Notes under the pieces: generated by a model
Database searches by the model: none
Told to the model about the DNA's origin: nothing
What the model saw: the letters and a program-made list of their open reading frames with translations, nothing else
NCBI GenBank assembly: GCA_963781555.1
Contig: CAWAGB010000006.1
Location: forward strand, 434,001-498,000
DNA: 64,000 nucleotides
Direction of reading: 5' to 3'
Origin: JAICQM01 sp963781555
Lineage (GTDB): Bacteria; Chloroflexota; Limnocylindria; QHBO01
Translations under genes and position numbers: made by a program
Part shown: in pieces, positions 25,027-34,813 of the stretch
Layout: every line of letters begins with the position of its first letter
Position numbering within the stretch: the stretch's first letter is position 1

Positions 25027-25539
25027 ATGCCTCCGCGCCGGCCGCCCTCCGACCGGGACCTCGAGCGTGCCGCTCGGCGGCTTGGCCGCGCACTTGTCCA
25101 GCGCCGATGGCAGCTTGCCTCGGCCGAGTCGTGCACGGGCGGACTGGTGGGCCATATCGTCACCGGCATCCCGAAGGCGAGCGACCATTACCTTGGCGGC
25201 GTGATCAGCTATTCGAACCTTGTGAAGGAGCAGCTGCTGGGGATCGACCACGACCTGCTGGAACGGGTCGGGGCGGTGTCACCGGAGATCGCGGAGGCGA
25301 TGGCCGATGGCGTGCTCCGCCGGTTTCCCGTGGCCGATGTGGCCGTCTCGGTGACCGGGATCGCGGGACCGGACGGTGGCACAGCCGACAAGCCGGTCGG
25401 GCTGACGTACGTGGCCGCCGCGTGCCGCGGCGGCGTCGCCCGCATCGAGCGCGCGGTGTGGACGCATGACAGGGATGGCAACAAGCGCGCCAGCGCGCTG
25501 CTGGCCCTCGAGATGGCGCACGCCATCGCGGCGGAGTAG
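25027..25539 (+). CDS. pncC: CinA C-terminal-type nicotinamide-nucleotide amidohydrolase (PncC)
   Basis: Converts NMN to nicotinate mononucleotide in pyridine nucleotide recycling. The whole 170-residue protein is the CinA_C domain: LASAESCTGGLVGHIVTGIPKASDHYLGGVISYSNLVKEQLLG, then VSVTGIAGPDGGTADKPVGLTYVA. The catalytic Ser is in AESCTGG. The N-terminal MoCF-like domain of full-length CinA is absent, which is normal for stand-alone PncC. The gene starts four bases after yajQ and ends four bases before murC. Confidence 0.92.
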   Translation: MPPRRPPSDRDLERAARRLGRALVQRRWQLASAESCTGGLVGHIVTGIPKASDHYLGGVISYSNLVKEQLLGIDHDLLERVGAVSPEIAEAMADGVLRRFPVADVAVSVTGIAGPDGGTADKPVGLTYVAAACRGGVARIERAVWTHDRDGNKRASALLALEMAHAIAAE

Positions 25540-25543
25540 GGGA

Positions 25544-26980
25544 GTGGTCCGCCCAGGCGAGCGTATTCACGTCATCGGCGTTGCCGGTTCCGGTGCCGCC
25601 GGGGTCTCGCTGCTCTGTGCGCGGGCGGGCGCCATCGTGGACGGCTGCGATGCGGACGGGCCGTCGCCGTACACGCCGCCCCTGGCGCAGGCGGGCGTGA
25701 CGGTGATCACCGGCCACGACCCGGCGCACTTGGCCGGTGTAGACCGGGTGGCGATCTCGCCGGCGGTGCGCTCCGTTCCCGGCCACCCTGAGCTGGCGGC
25801 CGCCAGGGGAGCCGGGCTGGAGGTCGTGACATGGCAGGCCCTGTTGGGCGAGCTGATGGACGCTCCCGGGCACATCGGTCTGGCGGTGGCGGGAACGCAC
25901 GGCAAGTCGACCACCACCGCGCTGCTCGGCCATCTGCTCATCGGCGCCGGACTGGACCCGACGGTCGAGGTGGGCGCCTCGATTCCGGACTGGGGCGGCG
26001 CATCGGTGCGGCCCGGTGGGGGAGCGCCGTTCGTCGTGGAGGCCGACGAGTTCGGCGACAACTTCCTGAACTACCACCCCGCGGCGGCCATCCTCACCAA
26101 CCTCGAGATGGATCACCCGGACTTCTTCGCGGATCGCGCTGCGGTGCTCGACAGCTTCGAGCGCTTCGTGCGCGGCATGCGGCCCGATGCCTCGGTGGGG
26201 GGCACGCTCGTGCTCGCCGCCGCGGGCGATTCCGGCCTGGACGAACTGCTGAGTCGCCTCCGGGACGTGGAGCTGCGTGTCGAGCGCTACGGACCCGGTG
26301 GCTCCGTCGTCGCCCGCGATGTCGCGCTGGAGGCGGATGGGACGCGGTTCACGCTGGAAGGACAGGCGTACCGGATGGGGCTCGCCGGCCAGCACAACGT
26401 GCTGAATGCCACGGCCGCGCTCCGGCTGGCCCGCGAGCTGGGCGCCGAGCCCGGGGCGCTGGCAGACGCGCTCGCGACGTTCCGTGGAGCAGGACGGCGG
26501 ATGGAGCTGATCGCCGATACTGGCGGGGTGATCGTCTATGACGACTACGGACACCACCCGACCGAGGTGCGCGCCGCGCTGGCGGCCGCCCGGCAGCTGG
26601 TCGGGGAGCGACGCCTGTGGGCCGTCTTCGAGCCGCACATGTACTCGCGGACCGCCCTGCTGGCCGACGAATTCGCCACTGCCTTCTCGGGGGCCGATGA
26701 AGTCGCCATCGCCGACATCTTCGCCAGCCGCGACACGCCTGCCGCCATGCGCGCCACTTCCGCCGAGGCGCTCGCTGACCTGATCGAACGGGTCAGCGCC
26801 ACGCCCGCCATCGCCACCGGCGACGTCGACGCAACCACGCGCTACGTGGCCGATCACCTGCGAGCAGGCGACGCCGTGCTGGTCATGGGTGCCGGCAAGT
26901 CGTATCGCATCGCACGTGGCCTGCGTGATGCCATCAAGTCCGGCGTACTGGACGAGCGCCGCAGCATGGACAAGCCGTGA
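25544..26980 (+). CDS. murC: UDP-N-acetylmuramate--L-alanine ligase
   Basis: Adds L-Ala to UDP-MurNAc in peptidoglycan synthesis. HVIGVAGSGAAGVSLL is the N-terminal nucleotide-sugar Rossmann motif, AVAGTHGKSTTTALL the ATP P-loop, VVEADEFGDNFLNYHP and ILTNLEMDHPDFF the catalytic Glu and metal residues. GQHNVLNATAALRLA follows, then VIVYDDYGHHPTEVRAAL and FEPHMYSRTALL in the C-terminal domain. The 478-residue length is normal. GTG 25544 follows GGGGAG. It stands apart from any dcw (mur-fts) cluster. Its stop overlaps the next start by four bases (GTGA). Confidence 0.93.
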   Translation: MVRPGERIHVIGVAGSGAAGVSLLCARAGAIVDGCDADGPSPYTPPLAQAGVTVITGHDPAHLAGVDRVAISPAVRSVPGHPELAAARGAGLEVVTWQALLGELMDAPGHIGLAVAGTHGKSTTTALLGHLLIGAGLDPTVEVGASIPDWGGASVRPGGGAPFVVEADEFGDNFLNYHPAAAILTNLEMDHPDFFADRAAVLDSFERFVRGMRPDASVGGTLVLAAAGDSGLDELLSRLRDVELRVERYGPGGSVVARDVALEADGTRFTLEGQAYRMGLAGQHNVLNATAALRLARELGAEPGALADALATFRGAGRRMELIADTGGVIVYDDYGHHPTEVRAALAAARQLVGERRLWAVFEPHMYSRTALLADEFATAFSGADEVAIADIFASRDTPAAMRATSAEALADLIERVSATPAIATGDVDATTRYVADHLRAGDAVLVMGAGKSYRIARGLRDAIKSGVLDERRSMDKP

Positions 26981-27354
26981 CCGGCCTGCGCGAGGTGTTC
27001 CTCGGGACCTTCCTGGCGCTGCTCGTCACCGTCGCCCAGCAGGGGATGGTCCGTCTCGTGGACGCCTCCGGCGCCTCGGATACCCCGGCCCTCATCCTGG
27101 TGCTGCTGCTCGCCGCGTTCCTGGGCGTGCTGACCGCGGTGGCGACCCGCATGGCCGGGCTGCCCGGGGCGACCGCGCCGACCGTCCTGGTGCTGGGGTG
27201 GATCGTGGTACCCGCGGTCCTCGCCGTGATCCCGGCCCCGGCGGCGCAGCTCTTCGCCTCGGACGCGGCGCTGAGCGCCCAGGATGCCTACAGCCTCGTC
27301 GTGGCGACCGTCGCCGCCGCAGTGACGCTCGGCGTGCCCGCCGAGCGACGCTGA
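26977..27354 (+). CDS. Small hydrophobic membrane protein, unknown function
   Basis: 125 residues starting at GTG 26977, overlapping the murC stop. It has four hydrophobic segments: EVFLGTFLALLVTVAQQGMV, ALILVLLLAAFLGVLTAVAT, TAPTVLVLGWIVVPAVLAVI and AYSLVVATVAAAVTLGV. No conserved catalytic motif is evident and I do not recognise a family. Close coupling with murC and typical codon use support a real gene. A polytopic accessory role in the envelope is only a guess. Confidence 0.65.
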   Translation: MTGLREVFLGTFLALLVTVAQQGMVRLVDASGASDTPALILVLLLAAFLGVLTAVATRMAGLPGATAPTVLVLGWIVVPAVLAVIPAPAAQLFASDAALSAQDAYSLVVATVAAAVTLGVPAERR

Positions 27355-27365
27355 GCCACGGGCGC

Positions 27366-28028
27366 ATGCCCGAGCTGACCGCACTGGCATGGAACCTCCA
27401 GGGACGCGCAGCGGATCGTCTCCGCCTGCCGGATGCGTTCGGCGACCTGCGCCCCGACGTGCTTCTTCTGCAAGAGGCCCATGGAGACCGCGTGGGCGAC
27501 GTCCTGCCGCCGACCTACGAGTCGCGCCTGTGGTGGCCCACCGCGGGCACGACGCCCGGGATCGTCATCGCCTCCCACCTGCGGCTCGAGGAGCAGGGCA
27601 TCCTCGATCCCTTCGATCCGCCCTGGGACCGGCCACGCGTGTGCTGGGCACGGTTTCGATGGGCCGGGGAACCGCTGACCGTCGCCTCCGTCCATCTGTC
27701 GGCACCCCTACTGCCGGGAGCGAAGGCAAGACGCGACGCGCAGCGCGCCGAGCTCGCCGGATGGGCTGAGGCCATGGTGGCTGGCGGGGAGCGGCTGATC
27801 GTCGGCGGGGACTTCAACACCCGTGACCCACAGCTGCCGCGCATGACCGATGCGTGCGCCGCCCAGCCCCTGCCGACGTGGCGCCCGCTGGCGGTGCCGT
27901 GGATGCGACCCCTGCTGCGCCTGGATGCCATCTTCACCTCCCCGGCAATCCGTACCCGGGAAGCCGGGATCGGGGTCGCATGGCAGGGTAGCGATCACCT
28001 TCCGGTCGTTGCTCGCATCGCGGCCTGA
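27366..28028 (+). CDS. Endonuclease/exonuclease/phosphatase (EEP) family protein
   Basis: 220-residue metal-dependent phosphoesterase fold. Key elements: LAWNLQGR (the N of the N-x-x motif), DVLLLQEAHGD (metal Glu), TVASVHLSAPLLPG (His), LIVGGDFNTRDP (the catalytic GDFN motif) and the terminal GSDHLPVVARI (SDH-P motif). These mark an active EEP-family enzyme. Substrate (DNA, inositol phosphate or sphingolipid-type) cannot be told from sequence. No signal peptide. ATG 27366 lies 12 bases after the membrane protein gene. Confidence 0.85.
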   Translation: MPELTALAWNLQGRAADRLRLPDAFGDLRPDVLLLQEAHGDRVGDVLPPTYESRLWWPTAGTTPGIVIASHLRLEEQGILDPFDPPWDRPRVCWARFRWAGEPLTVASVHLSAPLLPGAKARRDAQRAELAGWAEAMVAGGERLIVGGDFNTRDPQLPRMTDACAAQPLPTWRPLAVPWMRPLLRLDAIFTSPAIRTREAGIGVAWQGSDHLPVVARIAA

Positions 28029-28121
28029 GCGGCCGCATGACGCACCCCGGCAGTGCACAATAGGCCACCGGCTGCGGGGGTGGCCGGCTATTGCTGAACT
28101 GATTGGGAGAGGACCCGTACC

Positions 28122-28159
28122 CGAGCACCCAAGGCGACCGCGAGCACCCAAGGCGACCC
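28122..28159 (+). repeat. 19-bp tandem duplication upstream of the multi-GAF kinase
   Basis: CGAGCACCCAAGGCGACC occurs at 28122 and again at 28141 in two adjacent 19-base units that differ only in the last base. It ends two bases before the GTG chosen as the kinase start. Because 19 is not a multiple of three, expansion would shift any reading frame running through it, which argues that translation starts downstream. Confidence 0.7.
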
Positions 28160-28161
28160 GC

Positions 28162-31100
28162 GTGGCTGCCCGCGACGGGGCCTCCGTTGCCGCGCCCATC
28201 GACGAGCCGCAGAGGGCCGCCGTGGTGCAGGCGGCCCTCTATCGCATCGCTGAGACCGCCAGCGCAGCCAAGGACATGCCGTCCTTTTACGCAGCCATCC
28301 ACGAGATCGTCGGCGAGCTCATGTACGCCGACAACTTCTACATCGCCCTGTACGACGCCCGGCGCGGCCTGATCAACTTCGCGTTTTACCGCGATGAGGT
28401 CGATGAAGACATTCCCGATCCGCAGTCGTGGCAGTCGATCGGCACCGGCGACGCGGCCGGGATGACCGCCCACCTGCTGCGGCTGGGGGAGGCCTTGATG
28501 ATCGACGCACAGGGATACCGCGATCTCGTCGATTCCGGAGCCGTCGCCGCGGTGGGCGTCGAGGGCCACGATTGGCTCGGGGCGCCCTTGAAGGCCGAGG
28601 GCGAGATCATCGGGGCGGTGGTTACCCAGAGCTACGCGGCGGAGCAGGCACATCGGCCCGAAGATCTCGATCTGCTTGCATTCGTGGCCCAGCACATCGC
28701 CACCGCGCTGACACGGGCGCAGGCGATCGAGGAAACCCGGCAGCGCAATGCGGAGCTGGCGCTGGTCAACGAGATCGGGGCTGCGCTTGCCCAGCAGCTC
28801 GACTTCGAGGCGACGATCAACCTGGTGGGCGACCGCATCGCCAGCATCTTCGAGGTCGACTCAACCGCCATCGCGCTCTACGACGAGGCGACCAACTCGG
28901 TGTCCTTTCCGTACTTCGTCGAGCAGGGCGAGCGGATTGCGGTGGAGCCGATCACGCTGGGGCCGGGTTTGACCTCCCAGGTGATCGAGTCGCGCAGTCC
29001 GCTGCGGCTGGGCACGATAGCGGAGGCGCGGGAGCGCGGTGCGCTGATGATCGGTCTTCCGGAGGAGGATTCCGCGCCCGCCGAGTCCTGGCTCGGCGTG
29101 CCGGTGATCGCGGGAGATCGAGTGATCGGCGTCATCAACATCGATCGCCCGGAGCGGAATGCGTTCAGCGAGGGGGACGAGCGCCTTCTGTCGACGCTTG
29201 CGTCGAGCATGGGTGTGGCGCTCGAGAATGCCCGCCTCTTCAGTGAGACGCGGCAGCGAAACGCCGAGCTGGCGGTGATCAACGAGATCGGCGCGGCGCT
29301 GGGCCGGCAGCTCGACTTCCAGGCGATTATCGAGCTCGTCGGGGAGCGGGTGCGAGAGATCTTCACATCGGACTCCCTCTTCATCGCCCTGTACGACGGG
29401 CCGACGCAGGTCATCCGCTTCGCCTACGAGGTCGCCGGCGGCGAGCGTCTGTACACGGATCAGATGCCCCTCGGGCCGGGGCTCACCTCGCAGGTCATCC
29501 GTACCGAGCGACCCGTGCGCATCTCGCGAATGACCGACATGGCCGGGTTGGCGATCGACATCGGCGGAGTGCCATCCGAGTCGTGGCTCGGGGTGCCGAT
29601 CGCTGCAGTCGACCGAGTGATCGGGGTGATCGCGCTCGAGGCCAGCGAGGTGAACGCCTACACCGATGCCGACGAGCGGCTGCTCTCCACGATCGCGGGC
29701 AGCATGGGAGTGGCGCTCGAGAACGCCAGGCTCTTCGACGAGACAAAGCGCCTCCTCACCGAGACGGAGCAGCGCAACGCCGAGCTCGGCGTGATCAACG
29801 AGATCGGTACCGCGCTCGCCCAGCAGCTGGACTTCGAGAGCATCATCGAACTGGTCGGCGCCCGACTCGCGGCCGAGTTCCACATGCAGGACATGTACAT
29901 CGGCCTGTATGACCGCGCGACCAACCTGATCAGCTTCCCGTACGAGCTCGACGGCGGCCGGCGCGTCCACGCTCTCCCCATCGAGCTGGGGCGGGGGATC
30001 GCGTCGCAGGTGATCCGCGAGCGGCGTGTGCTGCGCTTCGGCAGCGTCGAGGCCCAGTTCGAGGCGGGGGCGTTCGTGGGCGAATACACGGACGCCGACG
30101 GCGAAACCATGCAGCTGCCATCGTGGATCGGTGTGCCGATCATGGCCGGCTCGGAGTCGATCGGAATCATCGTCTTCAGCGACGCACGGCCGGACGCGTA
30201 TACCGAAAGCGACGAACGGGTGCTGCGCACCGTCGCCTCGAGCATGGGCGTCGCGCTCGAGAACGCGAGGCTCTTTGGCGAGACGAAGCGGCTCCTCACC
30301 GAAACCGACGAGCGCGCCGCCGAGCTGGCCATCATCAACAGCGTCCAGCAGGGCCTTGCCGCAAACCTGGACATCGATGGCATGTACGAGCTGGTTGGGG
30401 ACAAGATCCGCGAGATCTTCGATGCCCAGGTGGTCGACATCGGCATCGTCGATGACGCCGAGAACCGCATCCATTTCCCGTACACCATCGAACGCGGCGT
30501 GCGGTTTCCCGACGCACCGATGCCGATTGGAGGCATGCGTGCCCATGTACTCGAGACGCACGAGCCACTGCTCGTCAACCGCGACATGGTCAACGTCGCC
30601 GCCCGCCACGGCCAGACCGTGGTGCTGCAGGGCGAGCCGCCGAAGTCGGTCCTCTTCGCGCCACTCGTGGTCGGCGATGAGGCGCGCGGCGTCATCTCGC
30701 TCCAGAACCTCGACCGCGAAGATGCCTTCTCGGACTCAGACGTGCGACTCCTGTCGACGCTGGCGGCAAGCCTCAGCGTGGCGCTCGAGAACGCGCGGCT
30801 ATTCGACGAAACGCGACGCCTGCTCACCGAGGCCGATGAGCGCGCGGCGGAGCTGGCCGTCGTCAACAGCGTCCAGCAGGGCCTCGCCCAGAACCTGGAC
30901 ATGCAGGCCATGTACGACCTGGTCGGGGACAAGATCCAGGAGATCTTCGAGGCGCAGGTCGTCGATATCGGGATCTTCGATTTCGAGGAAGGACTGGTTC
31001 GCTACCCGTACGCCATCGAACGGGGGACGCGGTATCCCGACGAACCCACGCGGATCGAGGACTCGCCGCTCTCCGCCGAGCTCCTCCGTACGCGTGCGCC

Positions 31101-34100
31101 GGTTCGTATCACCGACCTGGCATCGTGGTTCGCATCAGGCGGAGATCTGAAGGTCATCCAGGGCGAGGACGCCAAGTCCGCTCTCGTCGTGCCGCTGACC
31201 GCCGGTGACGCCATTCGCGGTCGCATCTCACTCCAGAACCTCGATCGCAGCGACGCCTTCAGCGAGGCAGACGCCCGCCTCCTCTCGACCCTGGCGGCCA
31301 GCCTGAGTCTGGCCCTCGAGAGCGCTCGGCTCTTCGACGAGACACGCCGCCTGCTGGTGGAGACGGATCGACGTGCCGCCGAGCTCGCCATCGTCAACAG
31401 CGTGCAGCGCGGCCTGGCCGCGGAGCTCGACGTGCAGGTGATGTACGAGCTGGTGGGGGAGCGTGCCAACGACGTCTTCGACACCCACGTTGTCGACATC
31501 GCCATCTACGACCCCACCACCGAGATGATGACCTTCCCATTCACCATCGAGCGTGGCCAGAGCTTCCCCGTCGAGTCACGGCCCGTGATGGGCTTCCGCA
31601 AGCACGTCATCGCGACCCGTCAGCCACTCCTCATCACGCACGACCTCCGCGCGCGCGGCGCCGAGCTCGGCCAACCCGCGCAGCTTGTCGGGGAACCCGC
31701 GCTGTCGGCAATCTTCGCGCCACTGGCGGTGGGGGAGGAGATGCTGGGAGTCATCTCGCTCCAGAACCTCGACCGGGAAGGCGCCTTCGACGAGCGCGAT
31801 GTGTCGCTGCTGACCACGATCGCCGCGAGCCTGAGCGTGGCGCTCCGAACCGGCCGCCTCATCGACGAGACGAGGCGGCGGGTCGAGGAGCTTGCCACGA
31901 TCAATACGGTCGGCGAGGCCCTGGCAGGGGAGCTCGAGCTGGGTCCGCTGCTGAGCCTGGTGGGCGACAAGACCCGTGACGCGTTCGAGGCGGACATCGC
32001 CTACGTCGCGCTCCTCAACCCAGAGACCGACCTGATCGAGTTCGCGTACCACGTCGAGCACGGCCGATTCGAGCCGCAGGCGCCGATCGCCCGCGGCGCT
32101 GGTCTGAGCTGGCGCGTGATGGAACGCCGCGAGCCCCTGCTGATCAACCGCGAGGCGGAGTGGGAGGCGATCGGGGAGCGTGGCATCGGCACGGTCGCCC
32201 GCTCGTGGCTGGGTGTGCCGATCATGGCCGGCGAGCGCTCGCTGGGGGTGATCAGCGTGCAGAGCACGACGCAGGACGGACGCTTCACCGAGGCGGACGC
32301 TCGGCTGCTCTCGACGATTGCCGCAAACGTGGGAGTAGCTGTCGAGAACGCCCGTCTCTACGCCGAGACGCGACGACGCGCCAATGAGATGGCCGCCCTG
32401 GCCGACGTGGGACGCGAGATGTCGGCGACATTGGATCCGGCCGCCACCCTCGAGCTCATTGCCGAGCGCGCCCGGGTCCTGGTCGGCGCCGATACCAGTG
32501 CCGTCTTCCTGCCCGATGCGGACGGCGGTGCCTACCGCACCACGGTAGCGATCGGCAGCATCGCCGAGTCGATTCGCCAGACGGTGGTCACGCCCGGAAT
32601 GGGCATCATCGGCGACGTGGCCCTCACCGGCGTCGCCGAAGTTGTCAATCGACCGGCAGATGACCCGCGGGCGGTGGACATCGAGGGCACCGAGGACGAT
32701 GACGACGACAGGCTGATGGTCGCCCCGCTCGTCATCCGGGACGCGGTCATCGGCATCCTGGCCGTGTGGCGCTCCGGCGGCAGCGAGCCCTTCACGGGCG
32801 CCGACCTCTCGTTCCTCGAGCGCATGTCGCAGCAGGCGGCGATCACCCTCCAGAATGCGCGGCTGTTCGCGGACGCGAGGGAGTCGCGTACCGCCGCGGA
32901 GCAGGCGAACGAGGCCAAGAGCAGCTTCCTGGCGGCCATGAGCCACGAGATCCGCACGCCGCTGAACGCAGTCATCGGCATGAGCGGCCTGTTGCTGGAC
33001 ACGCCGCTCGACGACGAGCAGCGCGACTTCGCGGAGACCATCCGGACCTCCGGCGACGCATTGCTGACGATCATCAACGACGTGCTCGACTTCTCGAAGA
33101 TCGAGGCCGGCCGCGTCGAGCTGGAGGCCACGCCCTTCGTCCTGCGCGACACGGTCGAGGCGGCTCTCGACATCCTTGCCCCGACGGCCGCCAACAAGGG
33201 CATCGAGCTGGCCTACACCGTCGACGAGCGGCTCCCCGTGGCGCTCGTCGGCGACTCGGGCCGCCTGCGCCAGGTGCTCCTCAACCTGCTCTCGAACGCG
33301 GTGAAGTTCACCGAGCGCGGGGAGGTAGTCGTGTCGGTCGGCGGTCGTGCATTGGGCCGCGATGGGTGGGAGATCCAGGTCGACGTCAAGGACACCGGCA
33401 TCGGGATCCCGCCGGAGGCGATGGGCAAGCTGTTCCAGTCGTTCAGCCAGGTCGACGCCTCGATCGCGCGCCGCTACGGAGGCACGGGGCTCGGCCTGGC
33501 CATCAGCCGCCGCATCGCCGAGCTGATGGGTGGCAGCCTGAACGCCACGAGCAGCGGCGTGGCGGGGCAGGGGAGCACCTTCCAGCTCCTGGTCCGGATG
33601 CCCGCGGCAGCGGCCGATGCGGTGACCCCGGTGCGCCCCATCCGAACCGACGTCGACCTCGCCGGCCGGCGCGTGCTGGTGGTCGACGACAACGCCACCA
33701 ACCGTCGCATCCTGGTCGCCCAGACCGCGCGGTGGGGGATGCTGCCGCGCGAGACGGGCTCGCCCGCCGAGGCGCTCGGCTGGCTGGCAGGCGGGGAGCG
33801 CTTCGACATCGCGCTCGTGGATCTGCTCATGCCCGAGATCGACGGTCTCGAGCTGGCCGCGCGCGTGCCGGCCGCGGATGGCGAGACGCCGATGCCGGTC
33901 ATCATCCTGTCGTCGATCGGTACGCGGGACCGAGACGAGGCCGCGGTGGCCGCCTGGCTTGCCAAGCCGGTCAAGCCATCCGCCCTGCACGACGTGATCG
34001 CCACGGTCCTGCTGGGTGCCGTGGTGGCGCGCCCGGTGGCGCCGACGGCGGCGGACGCCGAGGGCCGCCTCCTCGGCGAGCGGCATCCGCTGCGTATTCT

Positions 34101-34458
34101 GCTGGCGGAGGACAATCCGGTGAACCAGAAGCTGGCCATCCGCCTGCTGGCCCAGATGTCGTACCAGGTCGACGTCGCCGGCGATGGGCGAAAGGCGGTC
34201 GAGGCAATCGAGAAGGGAGCCTATGACGTGGTCCTGATGGACATCCAGATGCCGGAGCTCGACGGTCTGGGCGCCACCCGCCAGATACGCGCCACGTGGC
34301 CCGATCGGCCGCTGTGGATCGTCGCCATGACCGCAAATGCGATGGCGGGCGACCGGGAAGCCTGCCTGGCAGCGGGAATGAACGACTACATCAGCAAGCC
34401 GATCCGACCCGCAGAGCTGGCGGCGGCGCTCGAACGGGCGCCGAGTGCCCGTGTCTGA
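28162..34458 (+). CDS. Hybrid sensor histidine kinase with nine GAF domains and two receiver domains
   Basis: 2098-residue soluble kinase. After GTG 28162 come nine tandem GAF domains (residues about 37-1565), each about 165-180 residues, joined by helical linkers of the type ENARLFDETRRLLTE. Linker copies recur every 495-540 bases at 29221, 29716, 30256, 30784, 31315, 31843, 32341 and 32848. Then HisKA with H1595 (AAMSHEIRTPLNAVIG), HATPase (LLNLLSNAVKF, DTGIGI, GGTGLGLAI), receiver 1 (VVDDNATN, D1887) and receiver 2 (AEDNPVNQKL, D2027, YISKPI). No membrane segment. GAFs 5-7 are most alike (INSVQQGLA starts), suggesting recent duplication. Ligands are unknown. Followed with overlap by an Hpt gene. 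Confidence 0.93.
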   Translation: MAARDGASVAAPIDEPQRAAVVQAALYRIAETASAAKDMPSFYAAIHEIVGELMYADNFYIALYDARRGLINFAFYRDEVDEDIPDPQSWQSIGTGDAAGMTAHLLRLGEALMIDAQGYRDLVDSGAVAAVGVEGHDWLGAPLKAEGEIIGAVVTQSYAAEQAHRPEDLDLLAFVAQHIATALTRAQAIEETRQRNAELALVNEIGAALAQQLDFEATINLVGDRIASIFEVDSTAIALYDEATNSVSFPYFVEQGERIAVEPITLGPGLTSQVIESRSPLRLGTIAEARERGALMIGLPEEDSAPAESWLGVPVIAGDRVIGVINIDRPERNAFSEGDERLLSTLASSMGVALENARLFSETRQRNAELAVINEIGAALGRQLDFQAIIELVGERVREIFTSDSLFIALYDGPTQVIRFAYEVAGGERLYTDQMPLGPGLTSQVIRTERPVRISRMTDMAGLAIDIGGVPSESWLGVPIAAVDRVIGVIALEASEVNAYTDADERLLSTIAGSMGVALENARLFDETKRLLTETEQRNAELGVINEIGTALAQQLDFESIIELVGARLAAEFHMQDMYIGLYDRATNLISFPYELDGGRRVHALPIELGRGIASQVIRERRVLRFGSVEAQFEAGAFVGEYTDADGETMQLPSWIGVPIMAGSESIGIIVFSDARPDAYTESDERVLRTVASSMGVALENARLFGETKRLLTETDERAAELAIINSVQQGLAANLDIDGMYELVGDKIREIFDAQVVDIGIVDDAENRIHFPYTIERGVRFPDAPMPIGGMRAHVLETHEPLLVNRDMVNVAARHGQTVVLQGEPPKSVLFAPLVVGDEARGVISLQNLDREDAFSDSDVRLLSTLAASLSVALENARLFDETRRLLTEADERAAELAVVNSVQQGLAQNLDMQAMYDLVGDKIQEIFEAQVVDIGIFDFEEGLVRYPYAIERGTRYPDEPTRIEDSPLSAELLRTRAPVRITDLASWFASGGDLKVIQGEDAKSALVVPLTAGDAIRGRISLQNLDRSDAFSEADARLLSTLAASLSLALESARLFDETRRLLVETDRRAAELAIVNSVQRGLAAELDVQVMYELVGERANDVFDTHVVDIAIYDPTTEMMTFPFTIERGQSFPVESRPVMGFRKHVIATRQPLLITHDLRARGAELGQPAQLVGEPALSAIFAPLAVGEEMLGVISLQNLDREGAFDERDVSLLTTIAASLSVALRTGRLIDETRRRVEELATINTVGEALAGELELGPLLSLVGDKTRDAFEADIAYVALLNPETDLIEFAYHVEHGRFEPQAPIARGAGLSWRVMERREPLLINREAEWEAIGERGIGTVARSWLGVPIMAGERSLGVISVQSTTQDGRFTEADARLLSTIAANVGVAVENARLYAETRRRANEMAALADVGREMSATLDPAATLELIAERARVLVGADTSAVFLPDADGGAYRTTVAIGSIAESIRQTVVTPGMGIIGDVALTGVAEVVNRPADDPRAVDIEGTEDDDDDRLMVAPLVIRDAVIGILAVWRSGGSEPFTGADLSFLERMSQQAAITLQNARLFADARESRTAAEQANEAKSSFLAAMSHEIRTPLNAVIGMSGLLLDTPLDDEQRDFAETIRTSGDALLTIINDVLDFSKIEAGRVELEATPFVLRDTVEAALDILAPTAANKGIELAYTVDERLPVALVGDSGRLRQVLLNLLSNAVKFTERGEVVVSVGGRALGRDGWEIQVDVKDTGIGIPPEAMGKLFQSFSQVDASIARRYGGTGLGLAISRRIAELMGGSLNATSSGVAGQGSTFQLLVRMPAAAADAVTPVRPIRTDVDLAGRRVLVVDDNATNRRILVAQTARWGMLPRETGSPAEALGWLAGGERFDIALVDLLMPEIDGLELAARVPAADGETPMPVIILSSIGTRDRDEAAVAAWLAKPVKPSALHDVIATVLLGAVVARPVAPTAADAEGRLLGERHPLRILLAEDNPVNQKLAIRLLAQMSYQVDVAGDGRKAVEAIEKGAYDVVLMDIQMPELDGLGATRQIRATWPDRPLWIVAMTANAMAGDREACLAAGMNDYISKPIRPAELAAALERAPSARV

Positions 34459-34813
34459 GCTGTTGCCGCTGGACACTGCCGTGCTCGACGAGCTCTGTGA
34501 CGCCGTGGACGGCGATCGCTCCTTCGTGGTGGACCTCGTGGAGACGTTCCTGGCCGACGCCGCGCGCCAGCTCGACGAGCTGGAGGTGGCCTGCAGCGCG
34601 AACAACGTTGCAGAGGCAGTCCGTCCGGCCCACACCCTCAAGTCGAGCAGCGCGACGGTCGGCGCCGTGGCGCTCGCCACCGCCGCCCGCGAGGCAGAAG
34701 CCACCGCACGCGCCGGCACGGTTCCGGCCGACAAGCTGGCCGAGCTCCGCCGGCTCTGGCCGCAGGCAGCCGCCGAGCTGCGGGCGTGGATCGACGGAGG
34801 TGCGGGCGAGTGA
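34445..34813 (+). CDS. Hpt (histidine phosphotransfer) protein
   Basis: 122-residue four-helix phosphotransfer protein. The phospho-acceptor His is residue 63 in RPAHTLKSSSATVGA, a classic Hpt motif, within a helix-rich sequence (ELCDAVDGDRSFVVDLVETFLADA onward). It overlaps the kinase gene by 14 bases and the following receiver-cyclase gene by four bases (GTGA), so the three are translationally coupled. It should carry phosphate from receiver 2 of the kinase to the receiver of the next gene. GTG 34451 is an alternative start. Confidence 0.9.
   Translation: MPVSELLPLDTAVLDELCDAVDGDRSFVVDLVETFLADAARQLDELEVACSANNVAEAVRPAHTLKSSSATVGAVALATAAREAEATARAGTVPADKLAELRRLWPQAAAELRAWIDGGAGE

Noticed and set aside
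29221..32868. Regular repeat spacing of about 500-540 bases suggesting a CRISPR or other non-coding repeat array
   Set aside because: The units are coding GAF domains in one frame with diverged sequence; there are no short identical direct repeats or unique spacers.
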